Assembly (NCBI RefSeq): GCF_002975175.1
Contig: NZ_PCNZ01000001.1
Coordinates: 310,001 to 374,000, forward strand
DNA length: 64,000 nt
Direction: 5' to 3'
From: Bacillus sp. MYb209
GTDB lineage: Bacteria > Bacillota > Bacilli > Bacillales > Bacillaceae_G
Shown here one piece after another: positions 24,821 to 33,370 of this stretch (its first letter is position 1; the number at the start of each line of letters is the position of its first letter). Under the pieces are notes generated by a model. It was not told where the DNA came from. It did no database searches and saw only the letters and a program-made list of their open reading frames with translations. A program made the position numbers and the translations under genes.

Positions 24821-25333
24821 TTGATTCTACATAAGGGAGATGTATTATTCCGTCAAGGTGAGGACGGTCCTTTATACTTTATAAAAACAGGTTTATTAAA
24901 AGTTATTCGATTAGAAGAAGACGGAACACCATTTTTATTTAATATTATCGTTCCTGGTGAAACGATACCTCACCATTCTTTAATTTCACCGAAGGAATAT
25001 CACGGCACAGCTATCGCTTTAATGAAAACAGAAGTTGAGCCTATAATTAGTAATGAATGGTACGATAAACTTCAGGCGAATCCCGCATCATATGCAAATA
25101 TCGCTATGCAATTACAATCGAAATTACGAATGATGCAACAGCGTATCGATCAATTGACAACTGTCTCTCCTAAAGAGCGCCTTCATCGTTTACAAGAGTG
25201 GTTCACCTTATATTTAGGTGACATCCCTATTTATGAAATATTAACACAAACTGAAATTGGTCAGCTCATAGGTGTACGCCGTGAAACAGTAAATCGATTA
25301 TTAAGAGAACAAGCAAAAAACGAGGTAAAATAA
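24821..25333 (+). CDS. Short Crp/Fnr-family transcription regulator
   Basis: 170 residues: a cyclic-nucleotide-binding-like beta-barrel starting almost at the first residue (GDVLFRQGEDGPLYFIKTG), a dimer helix (ANIAMQLQSKLRMMQQRIDQL) and a Crp-type HTH (LTQTEIGQLIGVRRETVNRLL). It lacks ~25 residues at the N-terminus and the wing after the recognition helix compared with a typical Crp/Fnr protein of ~220-230. No iron-sulfur cysteine cluster as in Fnr. TTG start behind GGGGGGC. It converges on hmp, whose upstream region has a Crp/Fnr-type box, so hmp is a natural candidate target. Confidence 0.85.
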   Translation: MILHKGDVLFRQGEDGPLYFIKTGLLKVIRLEEDGTPFLFNIIVPGETIPHHSLISPKEYHGTAIALMKTEVEPIISNEWYDKLQANPASYANIAMQLQSKLRMMQQRIDQLTTVSPKERLHRLQEWFTLYLGDIPIYEILTQTEIGQLIGVRRETVNRLLREQAKNEVK

Positions 25334-25346
25334 TACCTCGTTTTTT
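25315..25346. terminator. Bidirectional terminator between the Crp/Fnr gene and hmp
   Basis: AAAAAACGAGGTA-AAATAA-TACCTCGTTTTTT, perfect palindrome between convergent genes. Confidence 0.88.
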
Positions 25347-25362
25347 GCTTGGCAACGTTAAT

Positions 25363-26571
25363 CTATTGTAAGCTTGCTGCGGGACCGAAAAATTCATAAT
25401 GAATGTTCTCTTGTTTAACACCTAACTCGATTAATGCGGCATAAATATGTTTCATAAATGGCACTGGACCACAGAAATAAAATTCTGCTTCAGTTGTCGG
25501 AATAATAGATTGTAGCCACTCACCTTCAATGAATCCTTCTTTATCAAAATTCTTCATTTCCACATCTTGCTCTGTCGGTGAAGAATAGCAAGTATATGCT
25601 TTAACTTGTTCATACTCTTTTTCTACTGTCTCAACATGCTCTTTCATCGCATGTGTATTACTATTTATCGCCGCATGAACAAAGCATACATTACGCTTTG
25701 ATTCTTGTTCAATTAACGTATTTAACATACTCATCATCGGTGTAATACCTACTCCACCACTAATTAGTACAACAGGTAATGTTGACCCCATATTTAATAC
25801 GAAATCTCCCGCTGGTGCACTTACTGGTAAGACATCTCCTTCCCCTACATAATCATGTAAGTAATTAGATACTTTACCATCTGGTGTATCTACACCTTTT
25901 TCTTTCTTTACACTAATACGATAATATCCTTTTCCAGGAGCATCAGATAAGCTATATTGACGATTATGCGTATATGTTTCACCTTCAATATTTATTTGAA
26001 TCGTTACATATTGTCCTGGGATGAATGAAGAAACTTTCCCACCATCTTCAGGTTTTAAATAAAATGATGTAATAACGTCGCTTTCCTTCACTTTTTTAAC
26101 AATCACAAAGTTGCGGAAATCTTTCCATCCACCTTCTTTATGTGCAGCTTCTTCATACATATCCGCTTCAATGCTAATGAATGCATCAGCAATGACGCCA
26201 TATGCTTCTCCCCATGCATTTAAAACTTCATCAGGTGCGCCTGCGACCTCTTTAATCGCTCGTAGTAAGCATGTACCTACTATTGGATAATGCTCTGCTT
26301 TAATACCTAAACTTCTATGCTTATGACCGATTTGTTTTACAACTGGAATAATAGCTTCTAAATTATCAATGTACATTGCAGCTGCATAAACAGCATTTGC
26401 TAACGCTTGTTGTTGTCTTCCCTTTTTCTGATTCGTATGGTTAAAAATATTCAATAACTCCGGATGTTCCGAAAATAAAATTTGATAAAATCTCGTTGTA
26501 ATTTCAACGCCTTTTTCTTGTAATAACGGTACTGTTGACTTTACGATTTCAATTGTTTTTGCACTTAACAT
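25363..26571 (-). CDS. hmp: Flavohaemoprotein, nitric oxide dioxygenase
   Basis: Hmp oxidises NO to nitrate using O2 and NAD(P)H. The 402 residues comprise a globin domain (1-140; proximal His in KQIGHKHRSLGI near 85), an FAD-binding domain with RQYSLSD near residue 206, and an NAD domain with SGGVGITPMMSML near 270 and YFCGPVPFM near 370. Start at 26571 follows AGGAGTGGGATGCA. A TGTGA-N6-TCACT box lies 62-77 bp upstream. Confidence 0.96.
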   Translation of the reverse strand: MLSAKTIEIVKSTVPLLQEKGVEITTRFYQILFSEHPELLNIFNHTNQKKGRQQQALANAVYAAAMYIDNLEAIIPVVKQIGHKHRSLGIKAEHYPIVGTCLLRAIKEVAGAPDEVLNAWGEAYGVIADAFISIEADMYEEAAHKEGGWKDFRNFVIVKKVKESDVITSFYLKPEDGGKVSSFIPGQYVTIQINIEGETYTHNRQYSLSDAPGKGYYRISVKKEKGVDTPDGKVSNYLHDYVGEGDVLPVSAPAGDFVLNMGSTLPVVLISGGVGITPMMSMLNTLIEQESKRNVCFVHAAINSNTHAMKEHVETVEKEYEQVKAYTCYSSPTEQDVEMKNFDKEGFIEGEWLQSIIPTTEAEFYFCGPVPFMKHIYAALIELGVKQENIHYEFFGPAASLQ

Positions 26572-26632
26572 TGCATCCCACTCCTCTATTTCCTTAACTG
26601 TTTTTAGTTTAACTGAATTGTGTAATACATAT

Positions 26633-26648
26633 TGTGATTTTAATCACT
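26633..26648 (-). promoter_or_regulatory. Crp/Fnr-type operator upstream of hmp
   Basis: TGTGATTTTAATCACT: one base off the TGTGA-N6-TCACA consensus, centred about 69 bp before the hmp ATG. Confidence 0.6.
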
Positions 26649-26704
26649 ATTAACATGGTGTTTTTGTGAAAAATATATGAACAATGCACATATTAAATAA
26701 ATTT

Positions 26705-26760
26705 TAACTAGTGGCGTGCTCCCATCCGCTACTAATTATTAGCCCTCATTAATTGTGCTC
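26705..26760. repeat. bcr-like repeat fragment, copy 4
   Basis: CTCCCATCCGCTACTAATTATTAGCCCTCATTAA resembles the reverse complement of the repeat at 57384-57440 (ATCCTCTC...GATTATTAGCCCTCACCAA). Only one arm of the larger element is present. Confidence 0.5.
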
Positions 26761-26761
26761 A

Positions 26762-26792
26762 AAAAAAAGCTAACTAGAATTCTAGCTAGCCT
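26762..26792 (-). terminator. Terminator of the 26794 gene
   Basis: GCTAGCTAGAATTCTAGTTAGC hairpin (22 bases, near-perfect palindrome at 26769-26790), followed by eight T on the minus strand. Confidence 0.8.
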
Positions 26793-26793
26793 A

Positions 26794-27312
26794 CTACTTT
26801 GTTTGTATTGCTTGTTCAATTACTTTTAGATTCTGCCCGTTTCCAAGCTCTGTATACCCCCATATATTCGTTTCACCTTTATATTTATTCATAAGTATAT
26901 CCAAGTCATGATATACGCGATGAGCATAGATCACATACTCCATATTCTGAAGCTCCACACCTTTTTTTACAATTTCATAACTTCTATTCACATCGCGTTT
27001 TATTTTTTCATTTTTTATTTCTTTATGTATATTTTTTAAAGAGGCTTCTTGCTCTTGAAACCATTGTTTAAAATGTTTCCAATCCCCATCTGTATATTTC
27101 TCTGCCTTACCATAATTCAAGAAATTATTATAACTTTCATGTGTCGTACGAACAAAATCGAGTGTCTTCTTCTTCTCTTGCACCTCTTCCATTTGTGCTA
27201 CTGTATTTACTCCAGCAGACTTATTCGCATAATATAATAGTATTTTCATAAGACTATAGCTCGCTATTGCCATCACAGTAATAGTTACCAATACACTTAA
27301 CAATTTCTTCAT
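26794..27312 (-). CDS. Hypothetical membrane-anchored protein
   Basis: Not recognised. 172 residues; one N-terminal membrane span (LLSVLVTITVMAIASYSLMKILLYY), then a charged, mainly helical outside region (EEVQEKKKTLDFVRTTHE...RDVNRSYEIVKKGVELQN) with several Tyr/His. No cysteines or enzyme motif visible. It is the gene upstream of hmp on the same strand, separated by a terminator and a repeat fragment, and downstream of the site-2 protease gene. Confidence 0.65.
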   Translation of the reverse strand: MKKLLSVLVTITVMAIASYSLMKILLYYANKSAGVNTVAQMEEVQEKKKTLDFVRTTHESYNNFLNYGKAEKYTDGDWKHFKQWFQEQEASLKNIHKEIKNEKIKRDVNRSYEIVKKGVELQNMEYVIYAHRVYHDLDILMNKYKGETNIWGYTELGNGQNLKVIEQAIQTK

Positions 27313-27426
27313 ATACAGAACTCCTTTTCTACTATGAATATTACAATGTACTTTTACACTTGTAACATTCTCTCGCAGAAATACAATTCCTGTTTAAACC
27401 TTTCCTATCATTTCGACACTATTTTT

Positions 27427-28524
27427 CTACAAACTTCTCTTTGGCAAGTGTTCTTGTAAAACAACATAACCTTCATAAGCTGTATAACCGAGTATAGCCA
27501 TTAATCCGATATAACAAGCAAATACTGTCCATTTTGTTTTTGTATCGACTTTATAATAATTTTCTTGTTGTTTCTTTTCTGTTTCCCATTCATTTAATTT
27601 TCTTTCCGACAGTTCAAACGCTTCTCTTATACGAATTGTATACTCATCTTGTTCATCTTCATATGGAACATAATCAAGTGGCTCAAATTTTGGTAAAAGA
27701 TACTCTAGCACTTCAATCTTTTGAAGTTCTCCTGTTTTTAATTCTTTTTCACGTTCTCTTTGTCTTAATACATTCATCTCATGGTGAATCATATAAATCG
27801 TTCGATGCACCGCACCAGTTTCTTTTAATTCCTCTTCAAGCCTAGCAACATATTCTTTCATTCCATCGATTTTATATCCTAATTCCTTAATCGGCTCATC
27901 TCTCTTTATTACTCTATATAGTTCCATACAGCCGATAATAAAAATAAATCCTCCTAAAATACTCTTGAAGTAAATAGAATAGCCGAGTAGTAAAGCTAGC
28001 CCTGCTCCCCAAATTTTCGTGCTTACAACTGAAATTATTCGTCCACCATCTAACGGAGAAACTGGAATTAAGTTAAAGAAATTAATCATACTTCCAAGTA
28101 AAATAATAAGCGCCCAAAACGGCTCTTTCGTTATTATATACAGTGGGATCGCGGGTAAAAATGAAAGCAATCCGAAAAGAGGTCCCATATATGCAATGTA
28201 AGCTTCATCTTTTGCATTTTTCGGCATCTCTTTCATCCCAATAAGAGCTCCCATAAATGGTATGAAGATTGCTGGCGATGTTGGTATACCTTTCTTTCTC
28301 GCTGCCCATAAATGCCCCAACTCATGTACAAACAATAAATACACGAGTGCTACCCCAAACTTCCAACCATATATGACTGCGTATGCACCAAGCGATAAAA
28401 ACATACTAAATACTGTTGAAAATTTTGCTAACTTAAAAATTGCAAATACCCATTTTAACTTAGATAGTAAAAATAACCCTATTGCAACAATAATTCCCCA
28501 TAACCCTTTTTTATTATTTTTCAT
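27427..28524 (-). CDS. Site-2 protease family protein (M50)
   Basis: An intramembrane zinc metalloprotease-like protein of 365 residues. It has HELGH at H67-H71 within a membrane segment and the second motif NLIPVSPLDGGR (ligand Asp about 159), with spans before, between and after. Residues ~210-320 form a long charged, coiled-coil-like cytosolic domain (EYVARLEEELKE, RQREREKELKTGELQK), and there is a last span near 340-360. The substrate is unknown; the added coiled coil sets it apart from SpoIVFB and RasP. Confidence 0.85.
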   Translation of the reverse strand: MKNNKKGLWGIIVAIGLFLLSKLKWVFAIFKLAKFSTVFSMFLSLGAYAVIYGWKFGVALVYLLFVHELGHLWAARKKGIPTSPAIFIPFMGALIGMKEMPKNAKDEAYIAYMGPLFGLLSFLPAIPLYIITKEPFWALIILLGSMINFFNLIPVSPLDGGRIISVVSTKIWGAGLALLLGYSIYFKSILGGFIFIIGCMELYRVIKRDEPIKELGYKIDGMKEYVARLEEELKETGAVHRTIYMIHHEMNVLRQREREKELKTGELQKIEVLEYLLPKFEPLDYVPYEDEQDEYTIRIREAFELSERKLNEWETEKKQQENYYKVDTKTKWTVFACYIGLMAILGYTAYEGYVVLQEHLPKRSL

Positions 28525-28675
28525 ATTCCTCTCCTTTATCTCGCTTTACTGAGCCATATACACTCATCAAAACTTATTCTTTTCTCTATTATGACATATT
28601 TTTTTCTATTGTTAGAAATAATGTTTATTTCATCCATTTTTAGCCAAAAATAAAAATAAAAGGAGGTAAATACAA

Positions 28676-28873
28676 ATGAAATTACAATCTCTTATGATAG
28701 GCGCTCTATCGTTTTTAGCTTCAACTCTTATTTTTTATACCGTCAGTTACGTATTATTATTAGATTGGTTGCCAAATCACTTATTTATAGCCCTTATTAT
28801 TCTTTCTGCTCTTATGATTTCCTTTCTAATTACACGAAAATCAATGAATGAACCATCTGCAAAAGCAAAATAA
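28676..28873 (+). CDS. Small two-span membrane protein
   Basis: Not recognised. 65 residues with two hydrophobic spans (about 8-28 and 36-54) and a basic polar tail (TRKSMNEPSAKAK). Very strong site AAAGGAGGT. Divergent from the site-2 protease gene and followed by its own hairpin. Confidence 0.65.
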   Translation: MKLQSLMIGALSFLASTLIFYTVSYVLLLDWLPNHLFIALIILSALMISFLITRKSMNEPSAKAK

Positions 28874-28900
28874 TAGAGGGGACCTTTCCCCTCTATTATC
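28872..28900 (+). terminator. Hairpin after the small membrane protein gene
   Basis: AATAGAGGGG-ACCTT-TCCCCTCTATT stem; downstream T content is only moderate. Confidence 0.6.
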
Positions 28901-28929
28901 ATTTCCTAGGAAAGGCCATATAGACTTTA

Positions 28930-29052
28930 TGATTCTTACTGCCCGCTATTTGCGGGTAGTAAGAATCCCACCTCAAAATTCGGCTGGAGCAAAGAAGTTA
29001 GGTGGGAGTCATGCTAATAATCAGCGGGGGATGCCCCCCCACTGATTAAAGT
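28930..29052 (-). repeat. bcr-like dispersed palindromic repeat, copy 3
   Basis: The reverse complement carries the copy 1 blocks in the same order: CTGATTATTAG, CTCCCACCTAACTTCTTTGCT, CGAATTTTGAGGTGGGA, TACCCGCAAATAG. Its own end forms a hairpin: GATTCTTACTGCCCGCTATT paired with the GCGGGTAGTAAGAATC region. Confidence 0.78.
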
Positions 29053-29058
29053 TTCACT

Positions 29059-29910
29059 TTATCTTTGTAAATTCATTTTTTCACCATACTCTTTAACAAT
29101 TTGAATAATGTTTTGAAATGCTCCTACTTTTTCTTTCTTACTATTTAATATTTGCAAATCGTAATTATCATAATAGGTTTCTAGTGATTTTAATTGTGAT
29201 TCTGAAGCATCTTTTATCGGAACAGTAACATTCAATTCATACTGTTTATACCCTTCCTTTACTTTTTCAGCTGAAATTATTTCACTCTCTTTTGCGCTAA
29301 TTAATTTTTGAACCTTTTCCGGGAAAATTAATTGCAAATAATATTCTTGTTCCTTTGCTAACTTATTATATAGTGATTGTGAAATCGTATAACGTACTGT
29401 ATAATTCATTTTTTGATCACCTGCTTTAATATGAAACGCAGTAATCTGCATGTCTTTTTTTGTTACTTCCGTTAAAGTACCTACCTGCATCTCATCTTCT
29501 TTTTGTTCTGGAATCTTTGGAAATATAGCCAAAAGCTTTTCCGTATCTTTTTCGTTAAGCATATACATATCTTTCTTATACTGTACCCATCCTCGGCGGT
29601 CTTCTCCTCTTAACCATGCATAATATGTTTCTTTTTTTCCATCTCTACTAATTTGTATTTCATATTCCGGTTCACCAAAACTACCCGTTACTTCTTGTTT
29701 TTCCGCTTTGTTTATAATATCCACCACCAACTCCGCATCCATTTTCTTTAAATTTTTTTCTTCTTTACCTTTTTGCATAACAGTTACTTGTAATGGTTCT
29801 TTCACTTCATTCACTGTCTCCTCTACTTGTTTTGATTCTTTCTTTTGCTCGGCTTGACCACACGACGCGAGTAAAATAACACATAAAAACATTAAATATT
29901 TCCCTTTCAA
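29059..29910 (-). CDS. Predicted lipoprotein, unknown function
   Basis: 283 residues starting with a lipoprotein signal (KGKYLMFLCVILLASCGQ; lipobox LASC, Cys about residue 17), so it should be anchored outside the membrane. The rest is charged and beta-rich with a weak repeat of about 110 residues; no family recognised. The start is TTG 29910, seven bases after AAGGAG; the in-frame ATG at 29952 would place 14 basic residues before a normal signal peptide. Confidence 0.75.
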   Translation of the reverse strand: MKGKYLMFLCVILLASCGQAEQKKESKQVEETVNEVKEPLQVTVMQKGKEEKNLKKMDAELVVDIINKAEKQEVTGSFGEPEYEIQISRDGKKETYYAWLRGEDRRGWVQYKKDMYMLNEKDTEKLLAIFPKIPEQKEDEMQVGTLTEVTKKDMQITAFHIKAGDQKMNYTVRYTISQSLYNKLAKEQEYYLQLIFPEKVQKLISAKESEIISAEKVKEGYKQYELNVTVPIKDASESQLKSLETYYDNYDLQILNSKKEKVGAFQNIIQIVKEYGEKMNLQR

Positions 29911-30018
29911 ATCGATTCTCCTTTTCCAATAAGAAATTCTTATAATCCTCATACATAAAACAAAAACGTTACATTATATAGAATGAGCTATACTATACAT
30001 TGAAGGGAGGATTTTACA

Positions 30019-30795
30019 ATGTCCATTAATTTTCATGATGCAAATAATAAGTATACGTATGCAAATCGTAACGCACATATTTCATGGCAGGACACAATAA
30101 ATAATATTGCAGATGTGCAAAATAAAAAAGTAATTGATATAGGTTGTGGTGGCGGCATTTATACGAAAGAACTTGCTCTTATGGGAGCCAAAAGTGTTGT
30201 TGGGCTTGATTTTTCAAAAGAAATATTACAAGCTGCAAAAGAAAATTGTAATGCCTTCCCGAACATTTCATTCATTCACGGTGATGCGCATAATATTCCA
30301 TACCCTAACGAAACATTCGACCTTATCATTTCGCGTGCAGTCATTCATCACTTACAAGATATTCCTATTTTTATACGAGAGGCTTCTCGCATATTAAAAA
30401 AAGACGGTACACTTATTTTACAAGACCGAACTATTGAAGATTGTACAATTCCAGGAAATCCTGAACACATTCGTGGATATTTTTTCTCTGTATTTCCAAA
30501 ACTCATTGAAATAGAATCAAAAAGAAGACCAAAAACCACTACCATACAGCAAGAATTACAAAAATATTCTCTTCAAGTATTCCCCATACAAACACAATGG
30601 GAAGTACGAAAAACACATGATTCTGTAGAAGCATTGCTGCAAGATTTATCTCCTCGAACCGGACGATCCATTCTATATGAATTAACAGATAATGAACTTT
30701 CTCAACTTCTACATCATATCCAAACCGCATTACAAAACGTCTCTCCTATCATCGAAAGAGATCGTTGGACAATTTGGAGCGCGAAAAAATTGTAA
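30019..30795 (+). CDS. Class I SAM-dependent methyltransferase
   Basis: 258 residues with the Rossmann-type SAM site: motif I VIDIGCGGGIYTKELA (about 37-52), acidic VVGLDFS (about 63), GDAHNIPYPNETFDLIISR (about 88-107) and the post-II segment ASRILKKDGTLIL. Resembles the UbiE/MenG/YcgJ-like Methyltransf_11 group; substrate unknown. Site GGGAGG before the ATG. Single gene with its own terminator. Confidence 0.88.
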   Translation: MSINFHDANNKYTYANRNAHISWQDTINNIADVQNKKVIDIGCGGGIYTKELALMGAKSVVGLDFSKEILQAAKENCNAFPNISFIHGDAHNIPYPNETFDLIISRAVIHHLQDIPIFIREASRILKKDGTLILQDRTIEDCTIPGNPEHIRGYFFSVFPKLIEIESKRRPKTTTIQQELQKYSLQVFPIQTQWEVRKTHDSVEALLQDLSPRTGRSILYELTDNELSQLLHHIQTALQNVSPIIERDRWTIWSAKKL

Positions 30796-30797
30796 GG

Positions 30798-30834
30798 AAG
30801 GAAGCCTCACAAAATAATGTGAGGCTTCCTTCTT
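30798..30834. terminator. Bidirectional terminator after the methyltransferase gene
   Basis: AAGGAAGCCTCAC...GTGAGGCTTCCTTCTTT, between convergent genes. Confidence 0.85.
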
Positions 30835-31044
30835 TCATAATCTAATTTTGCAACACTCTTGATATCCTCCACTCCTGGCCTGTGCACTTCCACACTTCGG
30901 ACATACTAAATATCTAGACTGATTTGTCAACAAACTACCTTTTTGGAAGAGTAAAACTTCTGCTTGTTTAAACGAACGCGAATAATATAACCACATAAAA
31001 CCAATTATAGCAATAATGCCAAATAATACTCCCATCGCAAGCAT
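30835..31044 (-). CDS. Small membrane protein with C-terminal zinc-ribbon-like motif
   Basis: 69 residues: one N-terminal span (MGVLFGIIAIIGFMWLYY) then a short tail with CPKCG and, 11 residues on, CC (CPKCGSAQARSGGYQECC), a plausible four-Cys metal site. ATG 31044 follows AGAGGTGACTGAA; a GTG at 31053 overlaps that site. No relative with known function recognised. Confidence 0.65.
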   Translation of the reverse strand: MLAMGVLFGIIAIIGFMWLYYSRSFKQAEVLLFQKGSLLTNQSRYLVCPKCGSAQARSGGYQECCKIRL

Positions 31045-31258
31045 TTCAGTCACCTCTTTTGGTTTGTTCTTTCCAGCAAGTGGATTGTTGTATTATTCTC
31101 TGCAAATTCAAACAATTCCTCCCTTACTCCTATAAATATCGATTTTCTCCATAAACTTTACAATTCTCTATAATGTTTTACAGCATTTTTACAAACAGCA
31201 TTAACCCTTATATTCTCAGCTATATTTCTATAGGAAAGTGTATTTCCCAAAAAATATG

Positions 31259-31287
31259 TTGACTTTCTAAAAAAAACATGTGAAAAT
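31259..31287 (+). promoter_or_regulatory. Candidate promoter of the brnQ leader
   Basis: TTGACT (31259-31264), 17-bp spacer, GAAAAT (31282-31287). Only a moderate -10 match, but correctly placed before the T-box leader. Confidence 0.4.
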
Positions 31288-31312
31288 ATTGTCAGAATAC
31301 TTGAATAAAAAT

Positions 31313-31584
31313 TCATTGACGAGAACGAGTATGTTATAGAGCTGTTCCCCAGAGAGTTGGTATTTTGCTGAAAGCCAATGCTCAGTTCGTAACCGAAAAT
31401 CATCTCCGAGAAGTAGAACCGAATGCTGAAGTAAGTTCTTACCGGTCGTCCCCCGTTACAAGGAACACGTATCATGTTGTACGTTGTAAAGCCGTATACA
31501 TATAGATATATTTCTACATGTATAAATTAGGGTGGTATCGCGGGTAAATATAACTCGTCCCTTTCTTAAGGGACGAGTTTTTTG
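31313..31584 (+). ncRNA. T-box leader of brnQ, specifier AUC (Ile)
   Basis: T-box elements in order: the Stem I 5' strand with GAGTA, the AGAGAG segment, the specifier loop CGAAAATCATCTC, in which ATC (31399-31401) takes the codon position, the T-box AGGGTGGTATCGCGGG (31529-31544; UGGU accepts discriminator A), and the terminator AACTCGTCCC...GGGACGAGTTTTTT (31552-31580). Uncharged isoleucine tRNA should favour antitermination and brnQ expression. Confidence 0.9.
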
Positions 31585-31623
31585 TGTTCTTACAATGAAT
31601 TTACAAAAAAGGAGGAAAAAACA

Positions 31624-32979
31624 ATGAACACTGTATCAAAAAAACATGTTTTTTTCACAGGTCTTATGCTATTTTCTTTATTTTTTGGAGCAGGCAATTT
31701 AATTTTCCCTCCAATGCTTGGACAAAATGCTGGTGAAAACTTTTGGCCAGCAATGATTGGTTTTTTACTAACAGGAGTCGGCTTACCGCTACTTACTGTT
31801 ATCGCCATTTCTCTATCAGGAAATGGAATGCAACAACTTGCAAGTCATGTTCACCCATTATTCGGAATATTCTTTACGGTGGTTGTATACATTGCAATCG
31901 GTCCGTCTATGGGCATCCCACGTGTTGCTAATGTCGCTTATGAAATGGGAGTTAGTTCTTTCTTACCAGAAACTATTCGCTCTAGCAGCCTAACGCTATT
32001 TTTATACACAGTCATCTTCTTTGCTATCGTATTTTGGCTTAGTTTAAATCCTTCTAAACTCGTCGATCGTATTGGAAGTGTATTAACACCTATTTTATTA
32101 CTCTCTATTTTCTCATTATTTGTTAAGGGTGTATTTACACCCCTCGGGCAATCCGGACCAGCAATGCAAGAGTATCAAATTTCTCCAATTTTCAAAGGTT
32201 TTATGGAAGGATACTTAACGATGGATACCATTTCAGCACTTGCATTTGGAATTATCGTTGTAAATACAATTCGCTCAAAAGGTGTGAATGACCGTAAATC
32301 AATTGCCATCGCAACAGCAAAAGCAGGACTTATTGCCGCTACTGGTCTCATACTTGTATATGGTGCACTTGGCTGGCTCGGTACAACTAGTGTCTCTCTC
32401 GGATACGCAACAAACGGCGGACAGCTACTTACCGTTATCGTACAACAATTACTTGGTCCCTATGGTCTAATTCTATTATCTCTTATCGTTACACTCGCTT
32501 GCTTAACAACATGTATTGGACTTGTATCTGCATGCAGTCAATACTTCTCAACATTATTGACAAAATTTTCATACAAAATGTTAGCAAGTGTCATTTGCAC
32601 ATTAGGATTATTAGTTGCCAACTTAGGTTTAACAAAAATCATCGCAATCTCTGTTCCTATTTTACTTGTTGTATATCCAATTGCGATTGTACTTGTATTA
32701 CTATCCTTACTTCATAAATATTTCGGTGGATATCGTTCTGTTTATGTAGGTGCGTTAATCGGATCTGCAGTTGTGAGCGTATTTGATGGATTAAAACAAG
32801 GGAATATTCCTGTTTCATCTATCACATCTTATTTCGAGTTTATTCCATTATATAATGAAGGAATCGGCTGGTTAGTACCAGCATTAGTTGGGGCTATTAT
32901 CGGTCTTGCTATCGCAAAATTAAGTGGTGCAAAAGCAGTACCATTAACGGATCATTCACCTGAATCGAAAGTATCATAA
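31624..32979 (+). CDS. brnQ: Branched-chain amino acid transporter BrnQ
   Basis: A 451-residue, 12-span LIVCS-family cation symporter taking up Ile, Leu and Val. The N-terminal family motif FFGAGNLIFPPMLG is at about residues 20-33. ATG 31624 follows AAAGGAGG; the longer ORF from 31582 begins inside the leader terminator. Control by the Ile T-box directly upstream, which also points to Ile as the sensed substrate among several brnQ paralogues usual in this group. Confidence 0.95.
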   Translation: MNTVSKKHVFFTGLMLFSLFFGAGNLIFPPMLGQNAGENFWPAMIGFLLTGVGLPLLTVIAISLSGNGMQQLASHVHPLFGIFFTVVVYIAIGPSMGIPRVANVAYEMGVSSFLPETIRSSSLTLFLYTVIFFAIVFWLSLNPSKLVDRIGSVLTPILLLSIFSLFVKGVFTPLGQSGPAMQEYQISPIFKGFMEGYLTMDTISALAFGIIVVNTIRSKGVNDRKSIAIATAKAGLIAATGLILVYGALGWLGTTSVSLGYATNGGQLLTVIVQQLLGPYGLILLSLIVTLACLTTCIGLVSACSQYFSTLLTKFSYKMLASVICTLGLLVANLGLTKIIAISVPILLVVYPIAIVLVLLSLLHKYFGGYRSVYVGALIGSAVVSVFDGLKQGNIPVSSITSYFEFIPLYNEGIGWLVPALVGAIIGLAIAKLSGAKAVPLTDHSPESKVS

Positions 32980-33006
32980 AAAAACTCCCATTTCGGGAGT
33001 TTTTTA
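32977..33006 (+). terminator. brnQ terminator
   Basis: AAAAAAACTCCCA-TTT-CGGGAGTTTTTT. Confidence 0.85.
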
Positions 33007-33267
33007 CATTTGATAAGAAGTATGATTAAAGCTACTTACTTTATAAGCTTTCGTATAGTAATCAATATTCGTATCCACTGTTTCTACTTTTACAACATCA
33101 TAGCAATCTTCTTGCTTCACTAGAAATAAATAATATTCTTCTGTTGCCTCAATAATTGCAATACGATCTGTTTCAATATCATATTGTTCACAAAGTGCTT
33201 GCAACGCATTCACATAGTTACCTAATTTTTTCGTTTCATCCATTCCAAATATCGTTTGAACTAACAT
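33004..33267 (-). CDS. Hypothetical protein
   Basis: Not recognised. 87 soluble acidic residues (MLVQTIFGMDETKKLG..., EYYLFLVKQEDCYDVVKVE). ATG 33267 follows AGGGGAGAG; the ORF extension to 33360 is hydrophobic by chance and has no site. It lies downstream of nothing on its strand except the lia operon terminator, so it is probably a single gene. Confidence 0.62.
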   Translation of the reverse strand: MLVQTIFGMDETKKLGNYVNALQALCEQYDIETDRIAIIEATEEYYLFLVKQEDCYDVVKVETVDTNIDYYTKAYKVSSFNHTSYQM

Positions 33268-33333
33268 ACACTCTCTCCCCTTTGTATGTACTGTTAACAC
33301 CTTAATGATAACGCTTACATAAATGACCGTCAA

Positions 33334-33365
33334 CAAAAAGCTTTGACCATATATAGTCAAAGCTT
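33334..33365 (-). terminator. Terminator of the lia operon
   Basis: AAGCTTTGAC...GTCAAAGCTT 10-bp stem followed by T5 on the minus strand, just after the liaR stop. Confidence 0.8.
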
Positions 33366-33370
33366 CCTTC

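Noticed and set aside
31158-31475. 105-residue minus-strand frame
   Set aside because: Overlaps the Ile T-box leader, which explains the conserved sequence; no ribosome site.
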